Positions 1-11,637 of a stretch of 64,000 bases of DNA are shown here, piece by piece. The first letter of the stretch is position 1. Each line of letters opens with the position of its first letter. Under the pieces are notes generated by a model. That model saw only the letters and a list, made by a program, of their open reading frames with translations, was not told where the DNA came from and made no database searches. The position numbers and the translations under genes are program-made. Source of the stretch: Charina bottae (taxonomy: Eukaryota > Chordata > Lepidosauria > Squamata > Charinaidae). The stretch lies in NCBI GenBank assembly GCA_023362775.1, contig JALMGJ010000019.1, forward strand, positions 6,016,001-6,080,000, in the 5' to 3' direction.

Positions 1-181
1 ACTTGGAGATAAACTCAACTCAAAGGAGATGTTACTCCCTATGATTTCAGTCCTATATAAATGAAAAGGTAAAAATCTGTTAAATTTTCCAATGGGGAGA
101 TCAATCCTTCCTCCATGGCTTATTTCTTAGCATTGTCCATTCTGAGGCAGTTGAAGATGATTCCTCAAAGGAAGGCATTTG

Positions 182-1135
182 TTATTTCAAAAATGGTGCA
201 GGACATAAATCTCTACCCCTATAAATAACATTCAGAAAAAAAATCACCAAGAGTTCTACAAACATCCTGATGCCAGCCCTGGAAACAGAAAAAGGTCTTA
301 GGAGACTTCTGGAACATTTGAAGGATGGGAGACGTACATATCTCCAGAGGGATGCTGTTCCAGAGGGCAGGTGCCACAATAGAGAAGCATGCTTTCTCTG
401 TCTCACAAGATTTAACTGAAGGGACCTGGAAAGTATCCATTTTTCCTGATCATTCTGGACAGGAATTAGAAACAAGAACTCTCTCAAATAACCAGGACCT
501 ATGCAATGAAGGGCTTCATAGGTGGCAACCAGAACCTTAAATTCTACCCAGAAGCTAACTAATAACCAATGCAGCTTGTGAAGGGTATAACAAGGGTATA
601 ACAAGAAGTGCCATTACTGCCCACACCACTGCATTTTGATCCACCTATAGCTTTTGGATGATCTTCAAGGATAGCCCTATGTATAACACATTGCAGTAGT
701 CCAGTTGTGAAGAGACTAAGGTGTGAGTAACCATCTGAAGGACCTCCCAGTCAAGGAAAGGGTGTTGTTGTTTATTCGTTCAGTCGCTTCCAACTCTTCA
801 TGACTTCATGGACCAGCCCACGCCAGAGCTTCCTGTCAGCCGTCACCATCCCCAGCTACCCCACGGTTGATTCCGTCACCTCCAGAATATCATCCATCCA
901 TCTTGCCCTTGGTCGGCCCCTCTTCCTTTTGCCTTCCACTTTTGTGCAAATGCCCACAGCTGCCACCTGCTCTTGGAGGGCCCCCAAATTACACACCAGT
1001 TTGAAATGGGGAAGTACAGCCCCATCCAAGACCAAAGGAGAAAATGTATCAAACCTAGTATATACCAAACAGCCATAGCCACTCAGCCAAATGCTGATAT
1101 ATGAACCCAGGGGCCATAGCCACTCATCCAAATGC
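182..1135 (-). mobile_element. L2-like LINE fragment (end of ORF2), interrupted by BovB
   Basis: Decayed 3' part of an L2-like non-LTR retrotransposon read on the minus strand. About 950-1080 translates to a stretch like the post-RT region of the intact copy at 13-16.5 kb (LDGAVLPH, CNLG). About 600-760 gives a match to the block containing DYCN, and 182-600 gives LHWLLVSFWVEFKVLV and GPGYLRE, then after a frameshift the VAPALWN motif. The blocks are in correct order, so this is one copy split by the BovB piece at 763-944. Stops and frameshifts mean no product. Family assignment rests on similarity to the better copy in this window. Confidence 0.75.
763..944 (-). mobile_element. BovB (RTE) LINE 3' end
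   Basis: On the minus strand this encodes the arginine-rich BovB ORF end (KRKRGRPRARWMDD) and then the typical BovB terminal sequence with a gaagagt..gaagcgactga block and (AAC)n tail, seen on the plus strand as gttgttgtttattcg. It lies inside the L2-like copy and separates adjoining L2 blocks, so it inserted later. A related end is at 44409-44545. Confidence 0.75.
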
Positions 1136-1458
1136 TGATATACATATTCAAATATGAACCCAGGGGCACTGCATTGAGAAAATGTGGTTGTCCCATGGGC
1201 CGAGGCATGACAAATAGCTGTCTATTGTCGAACCAGCATTAATTGGTCTACCATCCATACTATCACATCTGGTCAGTGGGTGAGATGGTGAAAAACTCTG
1301 GAATTCAGAACTGGCTTCTATTAGAGCTTATGACAAGTACTTATCCAACATAATTATTAGAAGAGGTGTGAATAGCTTAAATGGTGTCCAATATCTAGCC
1401 AGTTTGGGAAGTAAAGTGTAATCAGAATAACTATTTTGACAGGAAATAAGACTAAGAG

Positions 1459-1459
<1 letters not shown>

Positions 1460-1521
<62 letters not shown>
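1460..1521. repeat. (CT)n microsatellite
   Basis: About 31 uninterrupted CT dinucleotides. Confidence 0.98.
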
Positions 1522-1525
<4 letters not shown>

Positions 1526-2262
1526 TTATGGAATCATCAGAATGGGATAGCAACCTTTTTTCCCCTGTTTAATATAGTTAAACAGGAGCCAGCAGAAAGT
1601 CACAGGGAAATGTTGAGACAGAACAATGGATCATCATGCTGGGTTCTGCTAACAGTCCTCTCTGCTAAGGACAGGAAAGCTCTGCCCACTGGAAGCTCAT
1701 CTTCATGACCTATTTTGCTATATTTGTATCCAGCATTGGGGGATAAGGAAGATGGAGCTGAGCACAGTTAGAGAATATATATGTCAAATAAATCATTCCA
1801 TGGGACTGTTACCATCAATTTTATTCAACATTGTTTTCCTTCCTCCCAATTATTTCTAGAAATGAAATGTGCATCTGTTAAAACAAGGTAAGTTTATCAA
1901 TTGTCTGTACATGTGGAAGGAAGGGTTATAGCTCATCTTAAAATCCAGAAGGACCTACAGTACTTGCAAAGTATGCAAAGTTGTAACAAATGGGCACATT
2001 AAGAAGAAATGCTTTCTCAATAAGGAAAAAGATGCATGGGACACCAATTTCGCATTTGCTTTGTATCTGTCAGCAAAGGAACCACCAGAAGAAAGTTGGA
2101 AAGACACATAGGGAGCTAGCAAAAGGCTTCCAAAGTAAGAAAATGCTAGATGTACAAAATGGAAACAAAGTTAGTATGTACTGCATCAATAACCGAAAAA
2201 AGACAGATAACAGAATCAACAATTCTAATGGTTGTACTGGTCAGTGACCGTAATAAATTGAA

Positions 2263-2266
2263 ATAT

Positions 2267-2309
<43 letters not shown>

Positions 2310-2313
2310 TTTG
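2263..2313. repeat. (TTTA)n microsatellite
   Basis: About 12 tandem ttta/attt tetranucleotides, of the type commonly left by SINE and LINE tails. Confidence 0.97.
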
Positions 2314-2589
2314 TAATGGTCTGAAGAAGATTTGGGAAGTGTTTGGGAAGTAACAGATAATACACTGTTGCTTGTAATGCCTGTGAAATGATTGCAGCCT
2401 TCATGTCACCAGAACTGGAGTCTTATTTGCACAACATCTGGTTGTAGAAAGGGATAATTATGCAACATGCCGAAGAGTAAAGCCATGGATATTTTTGGGA
2501 ATTCCAAGCTTGGATTTTCAGCCTTCCCCTACTTAACTTTACATCATTTACTATGACTGAATAATTAGATGTTATAAAAATTGATAGCA

Positions 2590-3325
2590 TCAATTATATG
2601 ATGCTATCTGTTTAATCGTGTCTGACTCTCAGTGATTCTATGGACCAGCTCTCTCCACTGTTGGCTTTAATGGTGTCTAGCCACCATGCTTTTTGGTGGC
2701 CTCATTTCCTTTTATCGCTGACCATTCTGAGTGTAATTGCCCTTTCCAGCGAATTTGGTTGCATGGTATGGCCAAAATAAGTAAGGGAGAGTTTTGTGAT
2801 TTTGCCCACCAGTGATATGTCTGGTTTTATACGCTCCAGTACTTGCTTATTTGTCACCTTTGCTGACCAAGGAATGCACAGGAGCCTTCTCCAACACCAC
2901 AGCTCAAATGAGTCAATTTTCCTCCTATCTAGTTTTTTCATGGTCCAACTTTTGCAATCATAGGTAGCTACAGGAAACATGATAGTGCGGACTAATCTGC
3001 ATTTAGTTACTAGGCTGATGTCCTTGCTTTTCCATACTCAATTCATGCTCATCATTGCTGTGCGACCCAGTACAATTCGACACTTTGTTTCTGGACTGCA
3101 TTCACTGCTTTGATTAAGCAGTGAACCTAGGAAAGTGAATTCTTGAACACATTCAATTTCTTCACCATCAATTGATATTTTGACATTTCCATTCCTCGCA
3201 GTAGTCATGAGCTTGGTCTTTCTGATGTTTAGGAAGAGGCCAAATTCCTTGCTCTCTTCTTTAATCCCTTTGATCAGATGTTTCAGGCCTTCTTTGGTTT
3301 CTGAGAGGAGAGTTGTGTCCTACAA
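2590..3325 (-). mobile_element. BovB (RTE) LINE fragment, RT thumb to 3' end
   Basis: Minus-strand translation gives the characteristic BovB C-terminal region. The upstream part (about 3325-3000) reads like LFLNIRKTKLMTTA..GNVKISIDGEEIE..FTFLGSLLNQ. Downstream (2980-2700) is CKSWTMKKLDRRKIDSFELW followed by CWRRLL, YFGHTMQ and a basic tail. These are RTE-clade hallmarks. The catalytic RT core is missing because the copy is 5'-truncated near 3325, and there are stops. BovB supplies the machinery that Sauria SINEs are thought to use. Confidence 0.85.
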
Positions 3326-3556
3326 GGATAGGTTGCCAGGTCTTACCTCAACCCTCCCCATTTATCTGGGCCTGGGACTGGAATGCAAATGCATGGCTGG
3401 GTTACCAATTCTATAGAATTTAAGAATCTTCCTAAGAATTATGTTAACATCTCCATGAGCTCATCTTCCAGTGAGCTATAGGAATTAGGGCTGTTGAAGA
3501 AGATGAAATAACCACTGTATTCAATTAGTTGAGGTTTATAAAAATGCCAGCAATAT
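3326..3556. other. Unassigned sequence
   Basis: Short interval between a BovB and an L2-like fragment with no recognisable feature. Confidence 0.4.
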
Positions 3557-3905
3557 TCACTGATCCTGTTTTGGATACAAGCTACTTGGAGTTGGTCCCA
3601 ATGAAGTGGACATGGTTTTTAAAACTGTCCAGCCTGGGAATGTAGAGATGTACAACTGAGATGTACAACTGAGAATCATCAACTGAGATGTACAACTGAG
3701 AATCATCAACTGAGATGTACAGCTGAGAATCATCAACTGAGATGTACAACTGAGAATCATCAGCATATTGATGATACTGCACCCCATGCCACCTAATGAC
3801 CTCACCCAGGAGCTTCATGTAGATGTTAAACAGGTAGGCAAAAAGAACTGAGGCCTGAGGCACCCCACATAAGAGGCACCCCATGAAATGAGGGCATGGG
3901 AATCA
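3557..3905 (-). mobile_element. L2-like LINE RT fragment with expanded active-site box
   Basis: Minus strand encodes the RT palm region of an L2-like [13 protein letters not shown], then [17 protein letters not shown], then [11 protein letters not shown]. The YADD catalytic box is followed by extra in-frame copies of VDDSQLYIS made by a 27-bp tandem repeat. The frame stays open through the repeat. RT function is excluded, because the palm hairpin is multiplied and the copy is truncated on both sides. Confidence 0.85.
3643..3770. repeat. 27-bp minisatellite inside RT YADD codons
   Basis: About 4.5 units of a 27-bp repeat (gagatgtacaactgagaat + catcaact). Each unit encodes VDDSQLYIS on the minus strand. 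Units differ by single bases (one cagctg for caactg); the first is shortened. Confidence 0.93.
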
Positions 3906-3949
3906 GAAAGTTAGATGAACCATGAGATGTTATTATTCTGTTGAGGGTT

Positions 3950-4080
3950 TGTTGCGTTCGTTCTCAGCAACCATCATAGGTTTTTATTCTTTGTTGAGAT
4001 TGTTCTTTAATGTGTTGTCAGCTGCCTAGAGGTGCATCTGTGAGATGGATGGCCATATAAATCTATTAAACAAACAAATA
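3950..4080 (+). mobile_element. L2-like LINE 3' terminal tail
   Basis: The sequence gctgcctagaggtgcatctg then gagatggatggccatataaa and an A-rich tail has the layout of the L2-like 3' ends elsewhere in the window (gccacccagag..gagatgggcgg..ataaat). Probably a divergent terminal fragment. Confidence 0.55.
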
Positions 4081-4979
4081 ACACTAAACCTGATAGAAAG
4101 GTGAAGGTCCTTTAGGTCCTTTTGGTCCCTTAGGATGAATGGAGAAATCATTCTAGGTTACATTGCAGCTTCTTTGAACCCCTGAAGTGCTTGTCCAATC
4201 AGGTCTTTGATCTCCAAAACTGTTCCTCCCACCTCTTAAAAAAGTTACTGCTTAGCAACCATATGCCAAAAAAAGAAGAAGATGGTGTAGTCCTTTCCAT
4301 TCCACCTCCAGTGCTAAATCTGGAACCAGTCACACTTAGGGAGATGACTTTAGTTCTGCTACTTTGGTAGCCATAAAGAGGTGGGACTTTATTCTAGCAT
4401 GTTACAGCTGAGGAGAAGATGGAAGAACAGAGCAGGCATGAAGATCTTTCCATGCACCAGTTTGGAGGAATAGTAGAGTTATTAACCAAAGCTCTCAGTG
4501 GCTGGGAAGCAGGGGGAATTTGATTTATTTACATTTTTATATGAATATATTATAAAATTCTTCCCCAGGAAAATAGAAAACGGGGATTAAAGGGTGACCT
4601 TTGCATAATCTCAAAAGGTGCAAGGTGTTCATTCAAGAGAAGCCAACAGCACATTATCTTCTTCGCTATATGAAGCAAAGGGAATCTATGGTTTTGCTTC
4701 TCACTGTACTGAATTGTCACACTGGAAAACATGGAGTGGTAAAAGCTAGACAAATTCTGTCAATCCAATATGAGCAGTGAGGGAGACGCATTGCTAGTGG
4801 GCTGCTCTCAGACTACATCTCCGGCATGAGCCAGGAAAGGAACCATTATTGTTTTTCCATTTCCTAATACTAGGAATGTAAGAACATTACAATAGGCCAA
4901 TACCCATCCTAATCCAGTGTTTTGTTCCCACAATGGCCAACCAAATCGCAGGAGACTGACACCGTTGTTCCCCTGCAAC
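4081..4979. other. Unassigned unique-looking sequence
   Basis: No gene, RNA or repeat recognised. Weak open frames only. Confidence 0.45.
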
Positions 4980-5275
4980 AAGTATTTGGAAGCATGATAC
5001 CCCTAATCCAGAGATTTGGCTGAGTTTCCAAGACTATTGACTCCCACAGAGCCATAAATATATCCAATCCCTTTTAAAGCATTTAAGTTAGTGGATATCA
5101 GCATGTTGTGTAGTAACAAATTCCACAGGTTAATTGTGTACTGTGTGAAGCGATTCCTTGGCTGGATGACTCTTGATCTTAGTATTTTGAGAGAAGAACT
5201 TTCCTCTGTCCCTCCTTGCCCTGACATGTTATTATAATGTTATGCCCTTGGATCATGTCCCTTTTTCTAGTTGTT
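4980..5275. repeat. Possible old interspersed repeat (LINE-derived)
   Basis: The run from cccctaatccagagatttgg to a block reading aacaaattccacaggttaat, then gtgtgaagcgattcctt, resembles a dispersed reptile/bird repeat that I associate with old CR1/L3-type LINEs. No protein motif supports it; similarity is from memory only. Confidence 0.3.
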
Positions 5276-6240
5276 AGAATTGCCAGTTGCCTTTTTCTTA
5301 TGTTAGAATCTCAAATGCCCTTGTCTTTTTATATCCTTTTTCTAATGTGCTAACCAGAAATGTATGCAAAATTCCAGGTGTAAAGATGCATAGATATATG
5401 TAAGGGCATTACAGTGTTGGAATTTCTAACTTCATTCTTTTTCCTAATGATCCCTAGCATGGAATTTTTATTTTTATGAATCTGTCCTTAATATACACAT
5501 ACTTACCAGTTCTGAGATTGGAGAACTCACCAGATTCTTGGAGAATTCAGGGATATGTAGAATCTGCAGGTTTCCTCTACATTAGTTTGGAGAATGCAGA
5601 TTAGCACCATTCACTTTGAGAGTTCTGTGTGAGATTTTTCAATATCTCCCTTCATTATTGCACCAGGAGTTGTATATGCATAATTGAAACTTCTCTCTTT
5701 CACTGTCCTCTTGGGTTATTCTGTTCTCTAGCTGTTTTGTGAGTTTCTGGAGTATGCCCTTTAAGTGTATGAGAAATGGAAGAAGAATAAATGATTTTGA
5801 ATGCCATCATGCTGAGGATACAAAAAATCCTCAACAGAAGGATTCTACTTTCAGTCCACTTAGCAGAAGTCTAACATGCTGGATAACATCTTGTATTGTT
5901 TGGATTATATCCATCATTAAGCATAAATGAGAATAAAAGTCTGTAATACACAAATGTTCAAATGCCAAATGGAAACTTATATGGGGAATCTGTCACCATC
6001 TGGAACTCAGTGTGCAAGGGAAAATGTACCCATTTATCAAACTAATTCTTTCACATCAGGATTTAAATGCTGATTAAACTACAATACATTTCAATTCATG
6101 GAAGTGCCTTTAGAGTACCTACAGGCAAAATAACTAAACCCAAGAATTATAAAATCATCTTTCCCTTATGGACTAATGTAATTTGCATAGGACCTCTTAG
6201 AAATTCTGAGCAACAATACAAGTTATTCATTCATAGATAG
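5276..6240. other. Unassigned AT-rich sequence
   Basis: No feature recognised. Confidence 0.45.
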
Positions 6241-6244
6241 ATAG

Positions 6245-6420
6245 ATGAGAGCCAGTGTGGTGTAGTGGTTGAGCAACTCAACTAGGAGTGGAAATACCCT
6301 AGTTCTAGTCTTCCCTTAGGTACTAGAGACTGCTAGGTGACTTTGGGCCAATCACTTTCTTCCAACATAGACTGGGTAGTCTAAAAACATCTACCTACCA
6401 ATCTTCATTGGACCAGCATG
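6245..6420 (+). mobile_element. CORE-SINE (MIR-like), decayed
   Basis: tRNA-like head gccagtgtggtgtagtggtt followed by an A/B-box-like stretch, ttctagtcttcccttaggta, then the core motif gtgactttgggccaatcact. Same family as 45738-45985, 43985-44110 and 57915-58140. Confidence 0.7.
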
Positions 6421-8235
6421 GTCAATTATGTTCTATAACCTTCAGGAAAGAGTCCTTTATCCTGTAGTGAACTGATTCAGGCTCACACTGCAACTAGTAA
6501 TAATGGAACATAATGCTATATACATTATAGCTGTTCCGTGTTTCATATCACCCGTACTAAGCCATTTTTCTGATTGGTCCAGGTATGCATCTCTTCCTTC
6601 CAATGAATAACATCTCATTTTGTGACATCATCACATTCCACTCAGCTGAATTGGTTGTAGCTTGAAGAAGTGGGGGAAGTCTATATGCTTAATATCAATT
6701 AATGTGTTTTCCTGCTTGTTATGATAGAAGTGACAGGAAGGGAAACATCTCTGGTTTTTATCACACTGTCTCCTGACTGAACCCATAGCCCTTACCCCTC
6801 ATTTGTACCTCTCAAAAAGTTATCAATCTGTAGATGGTACTCTGTGAAACTTCATTCGGAGCTTCCTGAACTTCACATATATTTTTCACTAGAAATGGAA
6901 AATTGTATATTTATGTATATGTGTTTGTTTATGCATGTGTATGTGTATTTGTATGTGTATGTATATACACACACACACATTGTCAACCACAGATCCTACA
7001 GGCACTTGCTGTAGATGGAATGAGGTTGTAGCAGCTTTATCTGCCCTCTCCCCAACCTTCTGCTTCTTACAGTATTTAATGCCTATGATTATGTGTTACA
7101 CCGTACTGGAGAAATTTCACAGCTTTGCTCTCTGAAATGCTTTAAGTGGAAATGATGGGGTCTGAGTTTCCCCACTTTTGACTGAAGAATGTAACACTTG
7201 GTGCATTTTGCATGGTTTTGCAAAATGTAGCAGATAAAGAGGCAGTGAGTAAGGAAAATATATGTAGTGTTTGTTTTCATGACGACAGCCATTTTCATTT
7301 CACTTAGGTAAATGTAGAAGAATGGTAGCAGGAAGCTATTTTTCAGCTTTGTCAAGGAAGAACACAGAAAGACTAAGACTGGGTAAAATTGCACCGCAAC
7401 ATTTGAAAATGGTGCAAGGGAAGAACTTCTTTTCACAGTGACTTGTCTATGTCACCCAAGAAAAAAACAATGCCCAAGCAGGCAGCAGAAAAATCCATCA
7501 GCTTTCCCTTGCTGCCTTCATCTTTCTGACATTGTTGGAAATATTGAGCTATTGACACAACAAACACCTTTCCATGCAATGTTGAATTGTCATGATGGTG
7601 ACAAGCATTGCCATCATTTTCACAATGCACATCAGGTGACATTGGGTTGTTATCTCAACACTTCAGTATGTCATATTTTTATGGTTTTTTTTTTAAAGAG
7701 TTAAAATGAACAATATACTAGAAAGAAAAGGTGATCTTCCTTTCTCTTTTGGAGACATTGGAATTCAAGCCCCAAGCCACTATAAATCATTCCAGTTTGA
7801 TTTAGTACCATAACTTGATGAATGGATGCAAAATTGAGCCAGAATAATCTTTTGGCACAACTCTAATATGAACTAATATGAATATAAATGTATATTCAGA
7901 GCTCACCAGAATCATTATCTGTAATTGTCAGTGAATTAGAGCTAGCGCTTCAAAAATACAGTATCTCTCAGAAGAATACATCCACACCACAAACCACATC
8001 TTAGCCAAGGACACACTGTTAACTTTAGGCAAGCAACTTTCTCTTTCTTTTTCTCTTTTGTAAGAAATCATGATCATGTGTTTCCTCTTAAGCATCATAG
8101 GTATGAAACATACTACATTTTATTGCCTAAAATCTAGCAATAAGTAATTTATGCGGTTAAATATGTTTTTCTACTTTGCTTCTGGAGATGATGGACAACA
8201 TTTTCACCTTTCTCCAGTGGTGGTTAAGGGATGTA
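6421..8235. other. Unassigned AT-rich sequence with a short TG/CA tract
   Basis: No gene recognised. About 6900-6980 is an imperfect (TG)n/(TATG)n then (AC)n tract. Small open frames on both strands around 7090-7700 lack motifs and overlap each other, so they are treated as chance. Confidence 0.45.
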
Positions 8236-8239
8236 ACTG

Positions 8240-8725
8240 ATTTTATTTATTTATTTGTTTGTTTTTCAAATTTTGCCACTGCCCATCTCCCTCCAAAAGA
8301 GGGACTCTGGGCAGTTCACAACACAGCTAAAAAGTTAGAACAGATTAAAAACAATAATCATAAGAATATATAAAATATACATAAAAATACAACATATAAA
8401 TATAAAATAACAATCCAGATGGCAATAAAAGATTGTAAAGATGTGGGGAGCACTCTAAGGCGCCAGCCATCCCCAGGAATAACTACTCCCCTCCCTGCCC
8501 CAAGCTTGGTGGCAGAGCCAGATCTTCAAGGTCTTCTGGAGGGCCAGGAGTGATGGGGCTAATCTCACCTCCAGGGGCAGAATGTTCCAAAGGGCAGGAG
8601 CCACTGCAGAGAAGGCTCGCTTCCTGGACCCCGCCAGATGGAATTCTTTTACAGACGGGGTCCGTAACATGCCCTCACTGCATGATCGGGTGGGATGGGT
8701 TGATGTAATGGGGATGAGATGGTCC
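8240..8725 (-). mobile_element. L2-like LINE 3' end (ORF2 end, 3' UTR and tail)
   Basis: Minus strand encodes the last residues of L2-like ORF2 (LRTPSVKEFHLAGSRKRAFS, then VAPALWNILP, ending SWGWLAP, as in the copy at 16.5 kb). It runs into the 3' UTR and the terminal tail, seen on the plus strand at 8240-8330 as (attt)n with gcccatctccctcc and gggcag. 5'-truncated. Confidence 0.85.
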
Positions 8726-8754
8726 TTCAGGTAAATAAAATAAATAAATAAATA

Positions 8755-9115
8755 AAATTATTTAATTTTTATCCCGCCTTTATTATTTTTTATAAATAAC
8801 TCAAGGCGGCGAACATACCTAATACTCCTTCCTCCTCCTTTTTCCCCTACAACAACAACCCTGTGAGGTGAGTTGGGCTGAGAGACAGTGACTGGCCCAA
8901 GGTCACCCAACCAGCTTTCATGCCTAAGGGGGGACTAGAACTCTCAGTCTCCTGGTTTGCCATTGGCTCCTTCCTAGGGCTGAGAGAGAGGGACTGGCTC
9001 AAGGTCACCCAGCCCGCTTTCACACCTAAGGCGGGACTAGAACTCTCCATCTCCTGGTTTGCCATTGGCTCCTTCCTAGGGCTGAGAGACAGGGACTGGC
9101 CCAAGGTCACCCAGC
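8755..9115 (-). mobile_element. CORE-SINE, reversed, with internal 102-bp tandem duplication
   Basis: Reverse complement of the SINE seen at 45.7-46.0 kb: A-rich end with cccgcctttatta, then ctcaaggcggcgaacatacc, ctcctcctttttccc, aacaaccctgtgaggtgag, and the core ggcccaaggtcaccca. The core plus 5' part is repeated with an exact 102-bp period starting at 8878, 8980 and 9082 (about 2.3 units). Confidence 0.8.
8878..9115. repeat. 102-bp tandem repeat within SINE
   Basis: ctgagagacag..actggc..aaggtcaccca..ttcctaggg recurs at offsets of 102 bp. The units have diverged by several substitutions each, so the duplication is not fresh. Confidence 0.92.
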
Positions 9116-10284
9116 AAAAATTTTTATTCCATATATACAGAATCTAGCTCTAGCTCTAGAGGTAGAGGTAGAGTTAGAAATAGATGCCAAGCATTGCTTA
9201 GTTTTCCAACTTTACACTGTCCAGCCACATATTTGCCTTTGGATGGTCAGCACTCAACAATAAGGAAAAACAGACTACCACATAAAATGTTGCAGCTGGT
9301 GATCCAGAGCATGATGACCCTTCCCAGTTGAAGGAGCTATGAGAAATACTTCTTACTGGGCAGAAATTTAGCAACAAGGTCCTGAAGAAACATCAGCCAA
9401 AGAGAAGATAAAGCATTTGCACATTGTGAAGAAGGCAAGAACAAGCTATTTCTGAATCATTGCCAAGATACAGACATGGACATGGAGTCACTATGAATTG
9501 AATTTGATGTCAGGGAATGCTTATATTTGGACAAATGCTAAAAATGAATAAAATCAGCAACATCATACTTCACAGACCAACACTACAGAAGATGATGAAG
9601 GCTTTCATTGGACAACAACTCAGCCTTGAGTGTTTTCCTCAGTTGAAATCTTGATTCTGAATAAACCCAGTCCTCCCCTTACTAGAAGTTACTTGATTTC
9701 ATTGGAATTAACCAATTGATTAAATAATCAATTAATCGTTGAATGACAGAAAGAGCAGCAAACTCCATGTGTGTGTGTGTGGGATGATGTTACACGGTTT
9801 AATTGGGAAGTTTCAGTGAGAAGGACTTTCCTTCCATTTCATCGTGACAAATGGGAAGAAATTTCTAAAAAACTCTGACTTATTTATCATTGAGATAAGA
9901 ATAAAAGTGTAAGAGTTAATAACTGAAAAGAAATGGAAAAAGAAACACAAAATCAGGGAAAGCTTGTTTCTTTATATTCCTTTACTATCATTTTTTAAAT
10001 TGTTCTGAATAGCACAGCTGAATAAATAATTCATAATATATAAATGATTCGCTTGTGATTTCCTGACCCTTTTTGCTAAAAACAAAAACACAAAAACAAA
10101 ACCCAATACAGATTATGTAGTTTTATACGCAATGTTCTACTGCTACTATTACTATTACTAATAGTCGGAGACATCTGCAGAGCATCATCATGCCAACTTA
10201 AAAAGTTCCAAACACTTACGTACATACTCGTGTTGTCACAATGCAGACAAATGGTATTTGGAGCACAACAGCAGAACACTACTT
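9116..10284. other. Unassigned sequence
   Basis: No gene or element recognised. Contains a short (GT)n at about 9770 and a ctagaggtagaggtagag run at about 9155. Confidence 0.45.
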
Positions 10285-10442
10285 TCATACTTTGTCCCCT
10301 AACTCCACCCCTCCCCCATGGACACTGCTGACAATAGGTATATACTGTTATATCTGAAAGCAAACATTACATTATTTTCTAAAGGTTGGAGTTGTTTTTA
10401 AGAGGCACTATTTACATATACTAATCTTTCGACTCATCACAC
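10285..10442 (+). repeat. 158-bp direct duplication, copy 1
   Basis: Begins tcatactttgtcccctaact and ends ctcatcacac. It recurs 307 bp downstream at 10592-10749 with about four mismatches and the same length, showing a recent local duplication. Confidence 0.95.
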
Positions 10443-10591
10443 CAATTTACTTGAAGGAGAAGTTGCATGAAAACATTGACTTGCCTGTGAATTTAGTAAG
10501 GATGAGACAATGAAACTGGGTGGTTCCAGTCATGTGCTGGGATGGAAGCACTTTGAGCAAATTCTCTCACTCCCCCCTTCCTTCCTTCCTC

Positions 10592-10749
10592 TCATACTTT
10601 GTCCCCTAACTCCACCCCTCCCCCATGGACACTGCTGACAATAAGGATATACTGTTATATCTGAAAGCAAACATTACATTATTTTCTAAAGGTTGGAGTT
10701 GTTTTTAAGAGGCACTATTTACATATACTAATCTTTCCACTCATCACAC
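10592..10749 (+). repeat. 158-bp direct duplication, copy 2
   Basis: Second copy of 10285-10442. Its left edge abuts a short pyrimidine tract (ccttccttccttcct). Differences cluster at gacaataaggata and tttccactc. Confidence 0.95.
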
Positions 10750-11369
10750 AATTCTCATCAAACAATTATTCAGTGTAACAATCCAATTCTTCTTGGATCT
10801 TTAAAAGTTTCCTTGGAGAGACTCCTGTTCTTCTATTAAATTATATGAAGTTTTGCTTCACTAAATAGTTCTGTTGCTGAAACATAGAATCAGAAGGCCT
10901 TGGTGGTTTTCTTGTTGTAATCTGACAACTTTGCACCATTCACAAGAATATCAAAGGACTGCTTTAGTCACCACATAGCAGATATGTAACAAAGGGGAAT
11001 ATAATTGTTGAGGAAGATGCTTTTATTTGAAATAATTTCATTTTTAGAAAGAGAGCAAGTGTCGATTATGGTGTTCATAGTATTTAATGTTCCTCAAAGG
11101 TAGAGGAACAATGTGCTTTTTCCTCCGTCAGTTCCTGTCAGTGGGTCTGGAACCAGTAATAACATTCCACATTCAACTTTCTAGAGAATATCTGAGGCTA
11201 CTTGAGAGTAAGATTCACTGAAACTCTCCATTTATATACTTGGCCATCATAAATACTTGATATTACATGCAATTAACCAACTTAAAAATATTGCTTCCTA
11301 TATTCTCCCTAGATGTGATTAAGATGAAATTCATTTGTTATGGTTTTTCAGTGTATGTTGTAACGCTTA
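10750..11369. other. Unassigned sequence
   Basis: No feature recognised. Confidence 0.45.
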
Positions 11370-11535
11370 AGGTGCTGGCTCATAATACTCTCAGTCATAA
11401 AGTTCATGGGGTGACTTTGAGCCAGTAGCTCAGTCTCAACCCATCCTACCTCACAATGCTGTTATGGAAGAAAAATAGGAAGAAGGAATGGTATGTATTT
11501 CATCTTGAAAAGTGGAATATAAATCTAAGGAATAA
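11370..11535 (+). mobile_element. CORE-SINE, decayed
   Basis: taaggtgctggctcataata, then the core gggtgactttgagccagtag, ctacctcacaatgctgttat, an A-rich aaaaataggaagaagga stretch and a gaaaagtggaatataaatct end. This is the same order as the 57.9-kb copy. Confidence 0.65.
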
Positions 11536-11637
11536 AGGGACGCATATTGAGGAACTCATTGTTCACTAGCCATTCGTGCAACAAGAAGAGGAGAAAAAAG
11601 TATGTGGAAAGGAAATGGACAGGGCATGAAACAGCCT

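Larger units (their letters stand above)
1136..2589. other. Unassigned AT-rich DNA with two microsatellites
   Basis: No gene or recognisable element apart from the (CT)n and (TTTA)n tracts listed separately. Open frames here are short and show no motif. The near-duplicated phrase gccatagccactca..aaatgctgatat at about 1070 and 1112 is a small 40-bp tandem duplication. Confidence 0.5.

Noticed and set aside
3643..3770. CRISPR-like regular repeats
   Set aside because: Units are contiguous 27-bp tandem copies with no spacers, inside LINE coding sequence of a vertebrate.
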